Source of the DNA: Haliotis asinina
Taxonomy: Eukaryota; Mollusca; Gastropoda; Lepetellida; Haliotidae
Assembly: GCF_037392515.1 (NCBI RefSeq)
Contig: NC_090290.1
Location: 57,238,753-57,302,752 of the forward strand
Length of the DNA: 64,000 nt
Reading direction: 5' to 3'
The notes under the pieces are model-generated. The model was not told the DNA's origin. It searched no databases and saw nothing but the letters and a program-made list of their open reading frames with translations. Shown piece by piece: positions 47,401 to 55,852 of this stretch. The translations under genes and the position numbers were made by a program. The first letter of the stretch is position 1. Each line of letters starts with the position of its first letter.

Positions 47401-48547
47401 TTATGATCAAATAAATGAACTGTGGACAACAGCTGGTATGCATGCCAGGAAGTGGGTCTCCAATTCCGTGAAGGTGCTTGAATGCATTCCAGTTGCAGAC
47501 AGACTATCTGAAATTAATATTCAGATGTCCGAGCTGCCATCTGTGAAAGCTCTAGGATTACTTTGGAATGCAGAGAATGATAAATTTCAGTTCTGCTACA
47601 AAGTTACTAATGGCCACTTCAATGTGTCAAAAAGAGCTTTCTTGAGAGAAATTGCAAAGATATTTGACCCTCTAGGGCTTCTAGCTCCATTTACAATTAG
47701 GGCAAAGATTATTTTGCAACAGGTGTGGTTGTCTGGTGTAGGATGGGATGACAAGATGAGTCCTGACTTAGAGGAAAAGGTCTTACAGTGGTATATGGAA
47801 CTGGCAGATTTGAAGTCATTACGTTTTCCAAGGTGGATAGAATTTAGCTCAGAGATGATAGAATTTAGCTCAGAGATTGCCATTCCATGTCTGCATGTGT
47901 TTGTTGATGCATCGCAAGATGCTTTTGGTGCTGTGATATACTTGGTGAGTGGTCATGGAGAGAGAATAGTTAGTCAGCTTGTTGCTTCAAAAAGCCATGT
48001 TGCTCCAATTAAAGCTGTAAGTGTTCCACGGCTTGAATTAATGGCTGCTGTTCTTGGAGTGAAACTCCTTCTGATTGTTGCAAAAGGTCTGGAAATGTCA
48101 GTTCATGATGCAAAGCTGTGGTCTGATAGCATGAATGTTTTATGGTGGATTAAGAACCACAGCAGAAGTTTTAAGCCATTTGTGGCTAATCGTGTGGGTT
48201 ACATTCAGGAGATGACAAAACCTTGTCAGTGGATGCACGTACCAACAAAGCTGAATGCAGCTGACATACTTACCAAAGGAAGTAAACCTGAAACTCTGGG
48301 CACAACAGCATGGCACCATGGTCCTGAGTTCTTAGCACACGATGAAAGTCAATGGCCAGAGCAGAAAAATGATTTCGAGAAGGTAGATCTGGAAAAGAAA
48401 ACTAGATCAAACTTCAAAGTCACTATGAATGTTCAACATGATGATACGCCATGGCGTTTAGATCCATGTAGGTTTTCTGACTGGAATAGACTTTGTAGGA
48501 TCTTTGCATGGGTCTACAGGTTTCTAAACAACTGTCGGACAGCATAA
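44462..48547 (+). CDS. BEL/Pao gag-pol polyprotein, first part (1361 aa)
   Basis: Encodes the structural and enzymatic polyprotein of the retrotransposon. Residues 1-150 are charged coiled coil; a gag region (about 200-400; 'VSIPVFHGNIKEYESWKTAF') is followed by two CCHC knuckles (CNFCHEKGHQIGIC, CFRCLGTRHVGKLC; about 418-465), a pepsin-like protease box ALLDDASTQTYIN (about 545), and reverse transcriptase with ICDIAEMYLQI (motif A Asp), FGMNCSPFLA and TYMDD (catalytic pair present). RNase H follows with FVDASQDAFGA, PRLELMA, WSDSMNVLWW and AADILTKG. All catalytic residues I checked are present. The frame stops at TAA (48545-48547), then continues in the same frame into the integrase part. 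Either of two early Met codons (residue 1 or 8) could start it. Confidence 0.94.
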   Translation: MVDKSTNMSDIDKSEDKVKKSVKVTCDVNKLELRIAQLKKQKTAAKSALTKAQNTMLSLIDGEHLPTKKAVRDEIDKVSSLQDKVVSFLYELSKAYDQGNDCDQAKKTSKEIDDVLEVSDETIQTARIHLSGRSDESSSTSLRSGMSRLFRTNDTKKHITVTHEATGVNESNKQGVPYVDQRDDAWKGINTASQDDRIGDDMRTKLKRVSIPVFHGNIKEYESWKTAFIACVDKANATNEYKLLQLKQYLAGEASEVISRLGHTAAADDVALERLERKYGGKRRQIALKMEEVYNFRPIRPGNAKDLENFADLLDITVVSLREADKIEELGDGCLYSQLMRKMTGSMITNYQRWLFEIQRQESVECLREWVLKESEFQTVASEVKLGITEKPKEKEHRYSQKSGSFFGRPQVQFCNFCHEKGHQIGICKRFRELDIQNRWTKAKELKLCFRCLGTRHVGKLCRTNIPCGIEGCRSTHNRLLHDSNWVKSQTRNYGNSSNNSENCKTENKQTTTMSSTTNGYYVSSLRTVPVILKNGSRRIKVNALLDDASTQTYINEDVVSELGVHGQRQTVSVNVLNSKQETFNSMTVEVGLESVDGSVDINISALTTTKVTGMMKVIDWQKHARDWKHLHDIEFPKLSSRPIVDILIGMDYLELHCSQTDVCGQPGDPIARLTPLGWTCIGKVHDPGTDNRQLTDSFFIHGGKTTSDDKELEALVDRFWEVESISVYKPVLTRDEEMAVNAVKESLTHDSQRYTVGVPWKEGSKLPESNYDIAFNRLKQIEKKLTKDVTIQTAYEDVITQYEKKGYIRKVPEKEIKTKKSWYLPHFPVVRPERNTTKVRMVFDASAKCDSVSLNDVVQQGPKLQNNLVEILLRFRKHPIAIICDIAEMYLQIQIPKHDQPFFRFLWRSMNTEKEPDVYEFSRVVFGMNCSPFLAQYVTQEHAKSCENHLPLAAETVAKSTYMDDTMDSVETEDKALQLYDQINELWTTAGMHARKWVSNSVKVLECIPVADRLSEINIQMSELPSVKALGLLWNAENDKFQFCYKVTNGHFNVSKRAFLREIAKIFDPLGLLAPFTIRAKIILQQVWLSGVGWDDKMSPDLEEKVLQWYMELADLKSLRFPRWIEFSSEMIEFSSEIAIPCLHVFVDASQDAFGAVIYLVSGHGERIVSQLVASKSHVAPIKAVSVPRLELMAAVLGVKLLLIVAKGLEMSVHDAKLWSDSMNVLWWIKNHSRSFKPFVANRVGYIQEMTKPCQWMHVPTKLNAADILTKGSKPETLGTTAWHHGPEFLAHDESQWPEQKNDFEKVDLEKKTRSNFKVTMNVQHDDTPWRLDPCRFSDWNRLCRIFAWVYRFLNNCRTA

Positions 48548-49930
48548 AATGTCAGACAGAAAAACAGTCTTGTTCCAGAAGAACTTGAGGAGGCTGAAAG
48601 AAAAATAATAGCAAATGAACAAAAGGAAGCATTTCCAACTGAGTATATGGCACTGAAACAGAGCAAGAGAGTAGCATCCAAGAGTAAACTCATTGGATTG
48701 CAGCCTTTTCTGGATGAAACGGGAGTGATGAGGTTAAATGGTAGATTGAGATTTGCAGATGTGTTCTCTTGGGAGGCTAGGTTTCCAATAATCATTCCCA
48801 GGAAAAGCTGGGTGACGAAACTCATAGTGAAACACCACCATGAAAAGTGTCTTCATATGGGAACCAACACCACACCGGCCTCATTGTCGTCAAAGTTCTG
48901 GATTGTATCCTCAAGAGAGGAGATCCGTGAATGGGAAAATGAATGTGCTTGGTGCAAAAAACAAAAGGCAAAACCAGCAGAACAGCTCATGGGAAGTCTT
49001 CCAAAAAGTAGAGTAGTAAGTTCAATGAGAGCATTTGTTCAAACTGGAGTGGACTTTGCTGGTCCGTTTCTTACGGTACAGGGCCGAGGAAAAAGCCGTC
49101 ATAAGAGGTATTTGTGTCTCTTCACGTGTCTAGCTACTCGAGCTGTACACCTTGAGATTGCTTACGGACTAGACACAAATTCATTCTTAAATGCTCTTTT
49201 CCGTATGGCACATAGACGAGGATGGCCCAAGGAGATGGTATCTGACAACGGCACAAATTTCGTTGGAGCCGTAAAAGAGCTTAAACAGTTGGTGAAATCT
49301 TTAGATTCAGACACCATGAAATCAAAGTTGTCAAACAGAGGCATAGTTTGGAGGTTTAATCCGCCAAATGCTCCTCACTTTGGAGGAATTTTTGAATCCA
49401 TGATCAAGTCAGCTAAGCGTGCAATTTATGTGATACTTGGGTCAAGTGATGTCACTGATGAAGAATTGATGACAGCCTTTACGGGTGTTGAAGCTCTGTT
49501 AAATTCTAGACCACTCACATATCAGAGTGCACACGTTCAAGATAATGTTCCTCTTACTCCAAACCATTTTCTTCATGGACAACTAGGGGGAGACTTTGCT
49601 CCAGAAATAGACTCCACTTCTTATGCCCCTCAAAAGCGTTGGCGACGGATACAGGAACTCATCAGGCATGTATGGAGGAGATGGATGAGAGAGTGGCTTC
49701 CAACTTTGAATGTCAGAAAAAAGTGGGTCACACCCTCAAGAGATTTCAAAGTTGATGATGTTGTTATTCTCGTGTCACAAGATAACCCACGAGGAACTTG
49801 GCCTCTGGGAAGGGTAGTAAAAACATACCCAGGAAAGGATGGCCACGTCAGGGTGGTTGAAGTACAAGTTGGACAATCGAGGTTCACTAGGCCAGTGACT
49901 AAGGTTTGTCCTCTGGAATATAGCAATTGA
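48548..49930 (+). CDS. BEL/Pao integrase part of pol
   Basis: Same frame as the preceding polyprotein, separated from it by one TAA; the first Met is at 48647. Contains the zinc-binding HHCC-type region ('HHHEKCLHMGTNTT', 'ECAWCKKQ'), the catalytic core ('GVDFAGPF', 'SDNGTNFVGA', 'PPNAPHFGGIFESMIKSAKR', giving D,D35E-type Asp-Asp-Glu), and a C-terminal 'VDDVVILVSQDNPRGTWPLG' domain typical of BEL and related integrases. Inserts the element's cDNA into the host chromosome. Ends at TGA 49928-49930. Intact apart from the upstream stop. Confidence 0.93.
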   Translation, partial: NVRQKNSLVPEELEEAERKIIANEQKEAFPTEYMALKQSKRVASKSKLIGLQPFLDETGVMRLNGRLRFADVFSWEARFPIIIPRKSWVTKLIVKHHHEKCLHMGTNTTPASLSSKFWIVSSREEIREWENECAWCKKQKAKPAEQLMGSLPKSRVVSSMRAFVQTGVDFAGPFLTVQGRGKSRHKRYLCLFTCLATRAVHLEIAYGLDTNSFLNALFRMAHRRGWPKEMVSDNGTNFVGAVKELKQLVKSLDSDTMKSKLSNRGIVWRFNPPNAPHFGGIFESMIKSAKRAIYVILGSSDVTDEELMTAFTGVEALLNSRPLTYQSAHVQDNVPLTPNHFLHGQLGGDFAPEIDSTSYAPQKRWRRIQELIRHVWRRWMREWLPTLNVRKKWVTPSRDFKVDDVVILVSQDNPRGTWPLGRVVKTYPGKDGHVRVVEVQVGQSRFTRPVTKVCPLEYSN

Positions 49931-50080
49931 ACCAGAAAGAACAAGTTACCAGTGTAAATAAAGTAGAATGTTCAAGTTTAGAACAGTGTTTGTTGTAAAT
50001 AGGTTGAATATTTTAGCATTTATTTCGTTGGTTTGAGATTGCATTGCTGTTGATAGATGATGATAGACAGGAGTCTATCA

Positions 50081-50092
50081 TGGAAGGGGGCA
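50081..50092 (+). other. BEL polypurine tract
   Basis: GGAAGGGGGCA directly before the TG of the 3' LTR, primer for plus-strand DNA synthesis in LTR elements. Confidence 0.75.
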
Positions 50093-50554
50093 TGTTCTGA
50101 AGGGTTTGTGATTGTGTTCACGGGCGTTGTGGTTTGATGGCATAAACGCAGCCGTTTCGGAGCATGTCATTGACTTTTTCGTGCACCGTTCATCTGGGCA
50201 TCTTGAACATGGCAGATTTTGAGTGTTGAGCGCTGGAGACAGAATAGACGAGTAGCTCTCCAGTAGTTTGTGACACAAAACAGTAAAATAGAAACAGGAA
50301 TAAGATTTAGAGAGATAGATAGATAGATAGAGTAGGATTAACTAAATAGACAGGTTTGCATATTTAGTTTAATTTTCATTGCATATGTTTTACATTTCAT
50401 TTCATTACATTACAAGGGAATTTCACTTTTAGTTGATTACAAGGGGATTTCACGTTTAGTTGTTTAAAGGGGAGTTCATGTTTAGTTAGTTAAAAGATTT
50501 GGTTTGAAAGGTAAGTCGAAATTTATATTTTAGTTTAATTTCCACTGCGTTACA
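50093..50554 (+). repeat. BEL 3' LTR (462 bp)
   Basis: Same start and end as the 5' LTR; 17 + 2 bases shorter, otherwise identical on inspection. Followed by target duplication CCATC (50555-50559). Confidence 0.95.
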
Positions 50555-50559
50555 CCATC

Positions 50560-51540
50560 TTTTCTGCCAGGAGCTGATGCCATCTCTGTAGAAGGCGCCA
50601 TTTTGGTCCTCAAACCAAGCCTCAGTAGCAGCAATAAGCTCATTATCATCCTGAAATCTACGACCAAGCAAGTGTTTCTTGAGATCTGGGAACAAATGGT
50701 AATCACTTGGTGCCAAGTCTGGAGAGTAGGGGGCATGCGGCAAGATTTCGTACCCGCATTCCTGGACAGTGGCGGCTGCAACGCGAGAGGTGTGTACTGG
50801 AGCATTGTCTCGATGTAGAAGAATACCACGTCTGATCTTGCCCCGCTGCTTCTCCTTTGTTGACTGTCGCACTTGCCTCAACAAGTTAGCGTAATATCCC
50901 CCATTCATTGTTCTTCCTTTTGGTAAGTAATCTATGTGGATGACGCATTTGCTATCCCAGAAGACTGTCGCCATTACCTTCTGCACTGATCTGGAGGCTT
51001 TGAACTTTTTGGGCTTGGGAGAAGTGACATGTTTCCATTCCATGGATTCTTGTTTGCTCTCAGGATCATAGTGGTGGATCCAGGTTTCATAACAGATTAC
51101 TAGCCTAAAGTGAAAATCTTCTGGATTCTTGCTGCATCTGATTAGCATGGAGTTGCTTATGGTGACCCTTGTTTGCTTCATTTCATCTGTAAGCATTCTT
51201 GGCACCCATCTTGCGCATGTCATGTTCATGTCTCGATGGATCCGTGTGAAATGCCTGTGGTCTCCTCTAACTCATGGAGTGTGATTCGACGATTTTCCAT
51301 CACAAGTCTATACACTCTGTCAATGTTTTCCTGACTAGTGCTTGTTGTTGGGCGACCTGGACGGGGGTCATCTTCAAGACTCTCTCTACCATGCTTAAAT
51401 TCATTGACCCATCGTTTGATGGTAGCAGATGAAGGGGAAGACTTCCCATAAACTGCTGAAATCTTTTCTTCAATGTTCTTCGCCGTTTCCTTCAAGAACT
51501 AAAAACTTAATTACTGCTCTATACTCAATTTTATTCATTT
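50560..51540 (-). pseudogene. Mariner transposase, inactive
   Basis: Cut-and-paste transposase of the D,D34D mariner type. N-terminal helix-turn-helix part: 'SSATIKRWVNEFKHGRESLE', 'DDPRPGRPTT', 'LEETTGISHGSIE'. Catalytic part: 'WIHHYDPESKQESMEWKH', 'HRDNAPVHTS' and 'YSPDLAPSDYHLFPDLKKHL'; the second and third acidic residues are 34 apart as expected. The first, in the TGDETW block, reads CYETW: Asp replaced by Tyr. A frameshift near 51525 separates the first 22 codons (MNKIEYRAVIKFLV…) and another at about 51230 separates the two domains. The apparent open frame running on to 50486 is read-through into the LTR; the true C-terminus lies at 43863-43806. Confidence 0.92.
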
Positions 51541-51904
51541 TCACTGCCGTGAGTGGGGTCTCTTTCTGTCAATGTGAGCTGTTCAATAACTTCTGAGAGT
51601 AGGATACCAAAACTTATATATCACATCAGCTACACCCCAAGGTTCAATGTCGTACCACAGGCTGTGACACCTGGGTGTGAAAAATGCTCAAGGCTCAAAA
51701 CTTATTGACATCCCCTCGTACATGTGCAGATGTGCAGGAGGCAGGTGTTTTGAATACTTGGTGTTGCATATATATGGAAACACAATTAGAATAAACCTAT
51801 TGTCTCAGCCACAAAGTCTGACTTGTAGATGTTCCGGCTGACAAAGTCTCGTGTAACATCACCACTATGTGTAAGCGCCATTACAATAAGTCTTAGATCA
51901 AAAT

Positions 51905-52130
51905 ATTGAAGGAGTGAATTTAGTTTTACACCGCAATCAGCAATATTATAGCTAAACGGCGGGGTTTGGATGGGTCAGATAATCGAGTCTGAACCAGACC
52001 ATCCAATGATCAAACTCATGAACATCGATCTGCACAATATGGATACAACCAATCTAGTCTGCGAGCCTCACACTCGATCCCATTAGTCGCCTCTTACGAC
52101 AAGCAGGGGTTACTGAACAACCAAACTAGA
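51905..52130 (-). repeat. SINE copy
   Basis: Starts 'gagtgaatttagttttacac', contains 'gataatcgagtctgaaccag', 'aacatcgatctgcacaatat', 'gatcccattagtcgcctctt' and 'acgacaagcaggggttactg'. A diverged but nearly complete family member. Confidence 0.85.
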
Positions 52131-52299
52131 ATTTGGACTTCCACCAGAGGAAGGCACAGTATCCGTCCACAAGTCCATATTTTTCTTGTGTGCGAAGGAA
52201 TTAGGATTGTTTTTTTTAAGGAAAATTATAAAGATAACAGCTGTTATACGTGCTATTACAGACACACAAAACAAGTTTATAACAATCTGAAACATGATT

Positions 52300-52710
52300 T
52301 AGTTCACGGGATGTCTACCAGTTGTTTTGGACATGTCTGTATAACCTTCTATCCCTCCCTGGGAGTGGTAACCAGTGCACACACATGATGATAGGGAAGA
52401 TGTGGCTGTGTTTGGTGATTCTGCAGACCACTCTAGCAGCTGCATTCTGGACTTTCTATAACCTGGAGGGCAGATCCTCGTTCATGTTCCCAAGCAAACT
52501 GTTACTGCAGTCCAAGCGGGACAGCAGGATAGATCTTACAAGAAGGTGCATTGCGTCAGTTGTTAATAGGTGGTGTATGCTGGAGATGAGAGCGGATGTG
52601 ATGATAGCAGACTTACTTACATACGTTACTGACGTGTGGCCCCATGGAAAGTGTGGATTCTATCTGGACACCCAGGATTCTGACTCTTCTTTCAGGGAAT
52701 AGAAGTCACA
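52300..52710 (-). pseudogene. LINE reverse transcriptase C-terminal fragment (CR1/L2/Rex-like)
   Basis: The minus strand, in shifting frames, reads 'RILGVQIESTLSMGPHVSNV', 'LLVRSILLSRLDC', 'QNAAARVVCRITKHSHI' and 'VHWLPL', the thumb and C-terminal region of CR1/L2-type reverse transcriptases (family: LGVxxDSxLSMxxHV…SxLDYCNSLL…QNxAARL…LHWLPV). The plus-strand 126-codon frame over the same stretch is a shadow. No other part of the element is seen. Confidence 0.75.
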
Positions 52711-53740
52711 GCCTATTTATGATGAGTTCCTGATACCATCAACCTTGACGAGTGTCCAAGAAAGACAATGTTATCATCTCATGACAGTGCAATGGTCAAG
52801 CTTTCCTGAAGTGTACATTGTACAGGCTCTTCGGGAGGGGTAGCTGGTTCATTGTTGGTCTTCTTACAATCCCTTGCAGGTGATCTTCAGGGAGCTCATT
52901 TTATGACAAATACAAATTACTCTTGGTCAGCAAGACACTGGCGGGTGCGTGGTGAGCGAGCAGGATAGGGAATGGTGCGCAAGAGATCTAAGGTGCCAGG
53001 CGAGTGATCCAGCAATCGTGCCGGCATCGAGTCCCACCCGTCACCTGGTGTGAAAACCTTGAAGTCAACTTTGTTTGTAGACTCTTTCAGTATTATCACA
53101 ATCTGTAGTGTACAGTACACAACCCTGAGACCTCAAAAGAACACTTCAATCCACTGCTGAATGGCCAGATGCTGGCCACAGGAATACGTGCATACAGTAG
53201 ACATGGACATTAGACATTACATATTGTATATTGATACTGACTCTAGCGTATCGTGAATCGTCTAGCCACTTTTCCATAAATACATTTTGGTTAGTTTTGA
53301 GCAGCAGTTAACCACATACCATCTGTATGCTGACAGTCTGTCAAGTCTCGAGTCTTGCACCAGTGACTATTAATATGAGTATCGACCCTTTATCTCGGCC
53401 AGTCGCGGACCAAGATTATTCTGCCATGAACTGTTTTGTTGGACCAATAAGCTGGCAGTTTATCGTGCAAGTGACATCTCAGGGAGCAAAAAGCAACTCT
53501 GAAACTACATTTATAACCGAGCAAGTGTTTATGAAAAACTAAAAGGCATGCACTGCCCCTGTGGCACCAGTCATTAATATTTGCAAAGTGTAGTGGGTTA
53601 TTCATCTAAATTAGTTCTGGAACAGGGGATTGTATCGGACATCATGTATATCACTGATGCATCAAATTTGGAAATGCACTCCACATGTTTACCAAAAAAC
53701 TCCTTGAAAGGCATTGAAAAGCATGCTCTGTTGTACCTCA
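52711..53740. other. No recognisable gene
   Basis: Short unsupported open frames; no recognised repeat. Weak similarity of 53620-53745 to the minus strand of 13770-13880 suggests the dispersed 47-bp-monomer element may extend leftward here. Confidence 0.4.
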
Positions 53741-54371
<631 letters not shown>

Positions 54372-54450
54372 GCACCCGTGAACGCCCCGTCGTGGAATAT
54401 TTGGTCCACCAACCCGTTTGCCCTGGGTTGTGGCCCTCTGTCGGTGGAGG

Positions 54451-55157
54451 AGGGGATCCTGGTTGTTGATGGCATGGGAGCAGGACCAGTGACCCTTGTG
54501 ATACTCCGTGGTGGGTGGGGAGCTCGGATGATGAACAATATTACACTAACCATGGCTTATGAAATCCCACAATTGACCCTGTTGATAATGACCACAGACA
54601 GTCTGCATCGACTGAGCATTGGCCGCGTTTCGTTGTGATTGAGACTCCTTACAAGACACCGTTAAAGCTGAACCCCTTTGCTGTATGGGATCCTGGTTGT
54701 TGATGGCATGGGAGCAGGACCAGTGATCCTTGTGATACTCCATGGTGGGTGGGGAGCTCGGATGATGAACAATATTACACTAACCATGGCTTATGAAATC
54801 CCACAATTGACCCTGTTGATAATGACCACAGACAGTCTGCATCGACTGAGCATTGGCCGCGTTTCGTTGTGATTGAGACTCCTTACAAGACACCGTTAAA
54901 GCTGAACCCCTTTGCTGTATGGGATCCTGGTTGTTGATGGCATGGGAGCAGGACCAGTGATCCTTGTGATACTCCATGGTGGGTGGGGAGCTCGGATGAT
55001 GAACAATATTACACTAACCATGGCTTATGAAATCCCACAATTGACCCTGTTGATAATGACCACAGACAGTCTGCATCGACTGAGCATTGGCCGCGTTTCG
55101 TTGTGATTGAGACTCCTTACAAGACACCGTTAAAGCTGAACCCCTTTGCTGTATCCA
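54451..55157 (+). repeat. Three tandem copies of a 234-bp LINE 5' unit
   Basis: The unit starting 'gatcctggttgttgatggca' occurs at 54455, 54689 and 54923, exactly 234 bases apart. Each unit runs from the leader through the first ~14 codons of ORF1 ('ctgaacccctttgctgta') before jumping back to the leader. Copies 2 and 3 are nearly identical; copy 1 differs at a few bases. LINE copy 1 has only one such unit. Confidence 0.95.
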
Positions 55158-55557
55158 AGGGTATTCAAGGTATTGCATGGGATGTGAAGAACATAAGACG
55201 CTTACGCTTACGTTCGCGTGCCCTGCTAGTTGAGTGCTGGGAAAAGCAGCAAGCAGCCAGTCTGATGAACATTAAATCTTTTGTGGGCATTCTGTTCATG
55301 GTCTCTGCTCACAAAACCTTCAGTACAAGTAAAGGTATCATGATTGTTTGATGATATATCGGACTTTGATATAGTATTAGAAATGAAGGATCATGGTGTG
55401 CTTTATGTCAAGCGCTTTTCAACTCGGGAAAATAACGAAACATCAAAACAAATACGTATCTGTTTACTTTTTCAATTCCAAATGCACCCAAATCAGTGAA
55501 GGCAGCCTACTGTAACATTCAAGTTGACAAGGTGAAAGGACAAATGGAAATAAACAA
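55103..55557 (+). pseudogene. LINE copy 2 ORF1, N-terminal part
   Basis: Start region IETPYKTPLKLNPFAVSKGI matches copy 1's ORF1 start. Frame is open to 55351 and then broken; 'DFDIVLEMKDHGVLYVKRFS' (about 55365-55425) continues the copy 1 protein. The CCHC region is deleted, and the remaining stretch ends in the insertion site of the inverted-repeat element within codons for M-E-I-N-K. Confidence 0.8.
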
Positions 55558-55790
55558 GTATTATAAGTAATAAGGGCACGAAACCAGTTCAAACTAATAA
55601 GTAATTAATATCAATAACATAGATCTAGACCCCCATTTCAAAACACTATACTCAAAATGTGACCCACTGTGAGCTTGTGTTTCCTTTACTACACACATGT
55701 CTAAATGGGAAATCGATTGATAACTGGGTTACAAGAGCCTTAAAACCTGCAGGGCACCATGAGTTTCAGCAACCCAATTGTGTTTTGAGA
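55558..55790 (+). repeat. Left terminal inverted repeat of the 4.44-kb element
   Basis: Three blocks shared in inverted order with the right end: terminal 80 bases, a middle block with 'catgtctaaatg', and 'ttacaagagccttaaaacct'. Contains an ATG-initiated stretch (ATGAGTTTCAGCAACCC) mirrored in the right repeat. Confidence 0.85.
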
Positions 55791-55852
55791 TTTTCCAATT
55801 AGACATTGGTGCCCAAGTAGGTATACAACAACCTATCTATATTTCCAGAAAT

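Larger units (their letters stand above)
43868..50554 (+). mobile_element. BEL/Pao LTR retrotransposon, nearly intact
   Basis: Two LTRs (43868-44348 and 50093-50554), primer binding site at 44349, gag-pol 44462-49930, purine tract before the 3' LTR, and a 5-base target duplication CCATC on both sides (43863-43867, 50555-50559). Domain order gag, protease, reverse transcriptase, RNase H, integrase, and the LLDDAST protease box, place it in BEL/Pao. It lacks an obvious envelope gene. The LTRs differ only by a 17-base and a 2-base indel as far as I could compare, so the insertion is recent. One in-frame TAA splits pol. Confidence 0.95.
43757..51718 (-). mobile_element. Mariner element, split by a BEL/Pao insertion
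   Basis: Ends carry inverted repeats CGAGGGGATGTCAATAAG (left, 43757) and its complement at the right end (51718), about 27-30 bases with one indel, each flanked by TA (43755-43756 and 51719-51720), the mariner target. Removing the BEL insertion and one CCATC copy leaves about 1270 bases, the usual mariner size. The transposase is on the minus strand: N-terminal part 51540-51226, catalytic part 51229-50560, last 15 codons (reading ...NKCLDSQGNYVEK, stop) at 43863-43806 on the far side of the insertion. Confidence 0.93.

Noticed and set aside
50486..50559. C-terminal 25 residues of the apparent mariner frame
   Set aside because: This stretch is translation of the BEL LTR; the genuine transposase end is at 43863-43806.
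52322..52702. 126-codon plus-strand frame as a host gene
   Set aside because: The complementary strand contains recognisable LINE reverse transcriptase C-terminal motifs, so the plus frame is a shadow.
54546..54977. Repeated 65-codon minus-strand frames
   Set aside because: They are identical because they lie in the triplicated LINE 5' unit and run antisense to the element; no protein features.
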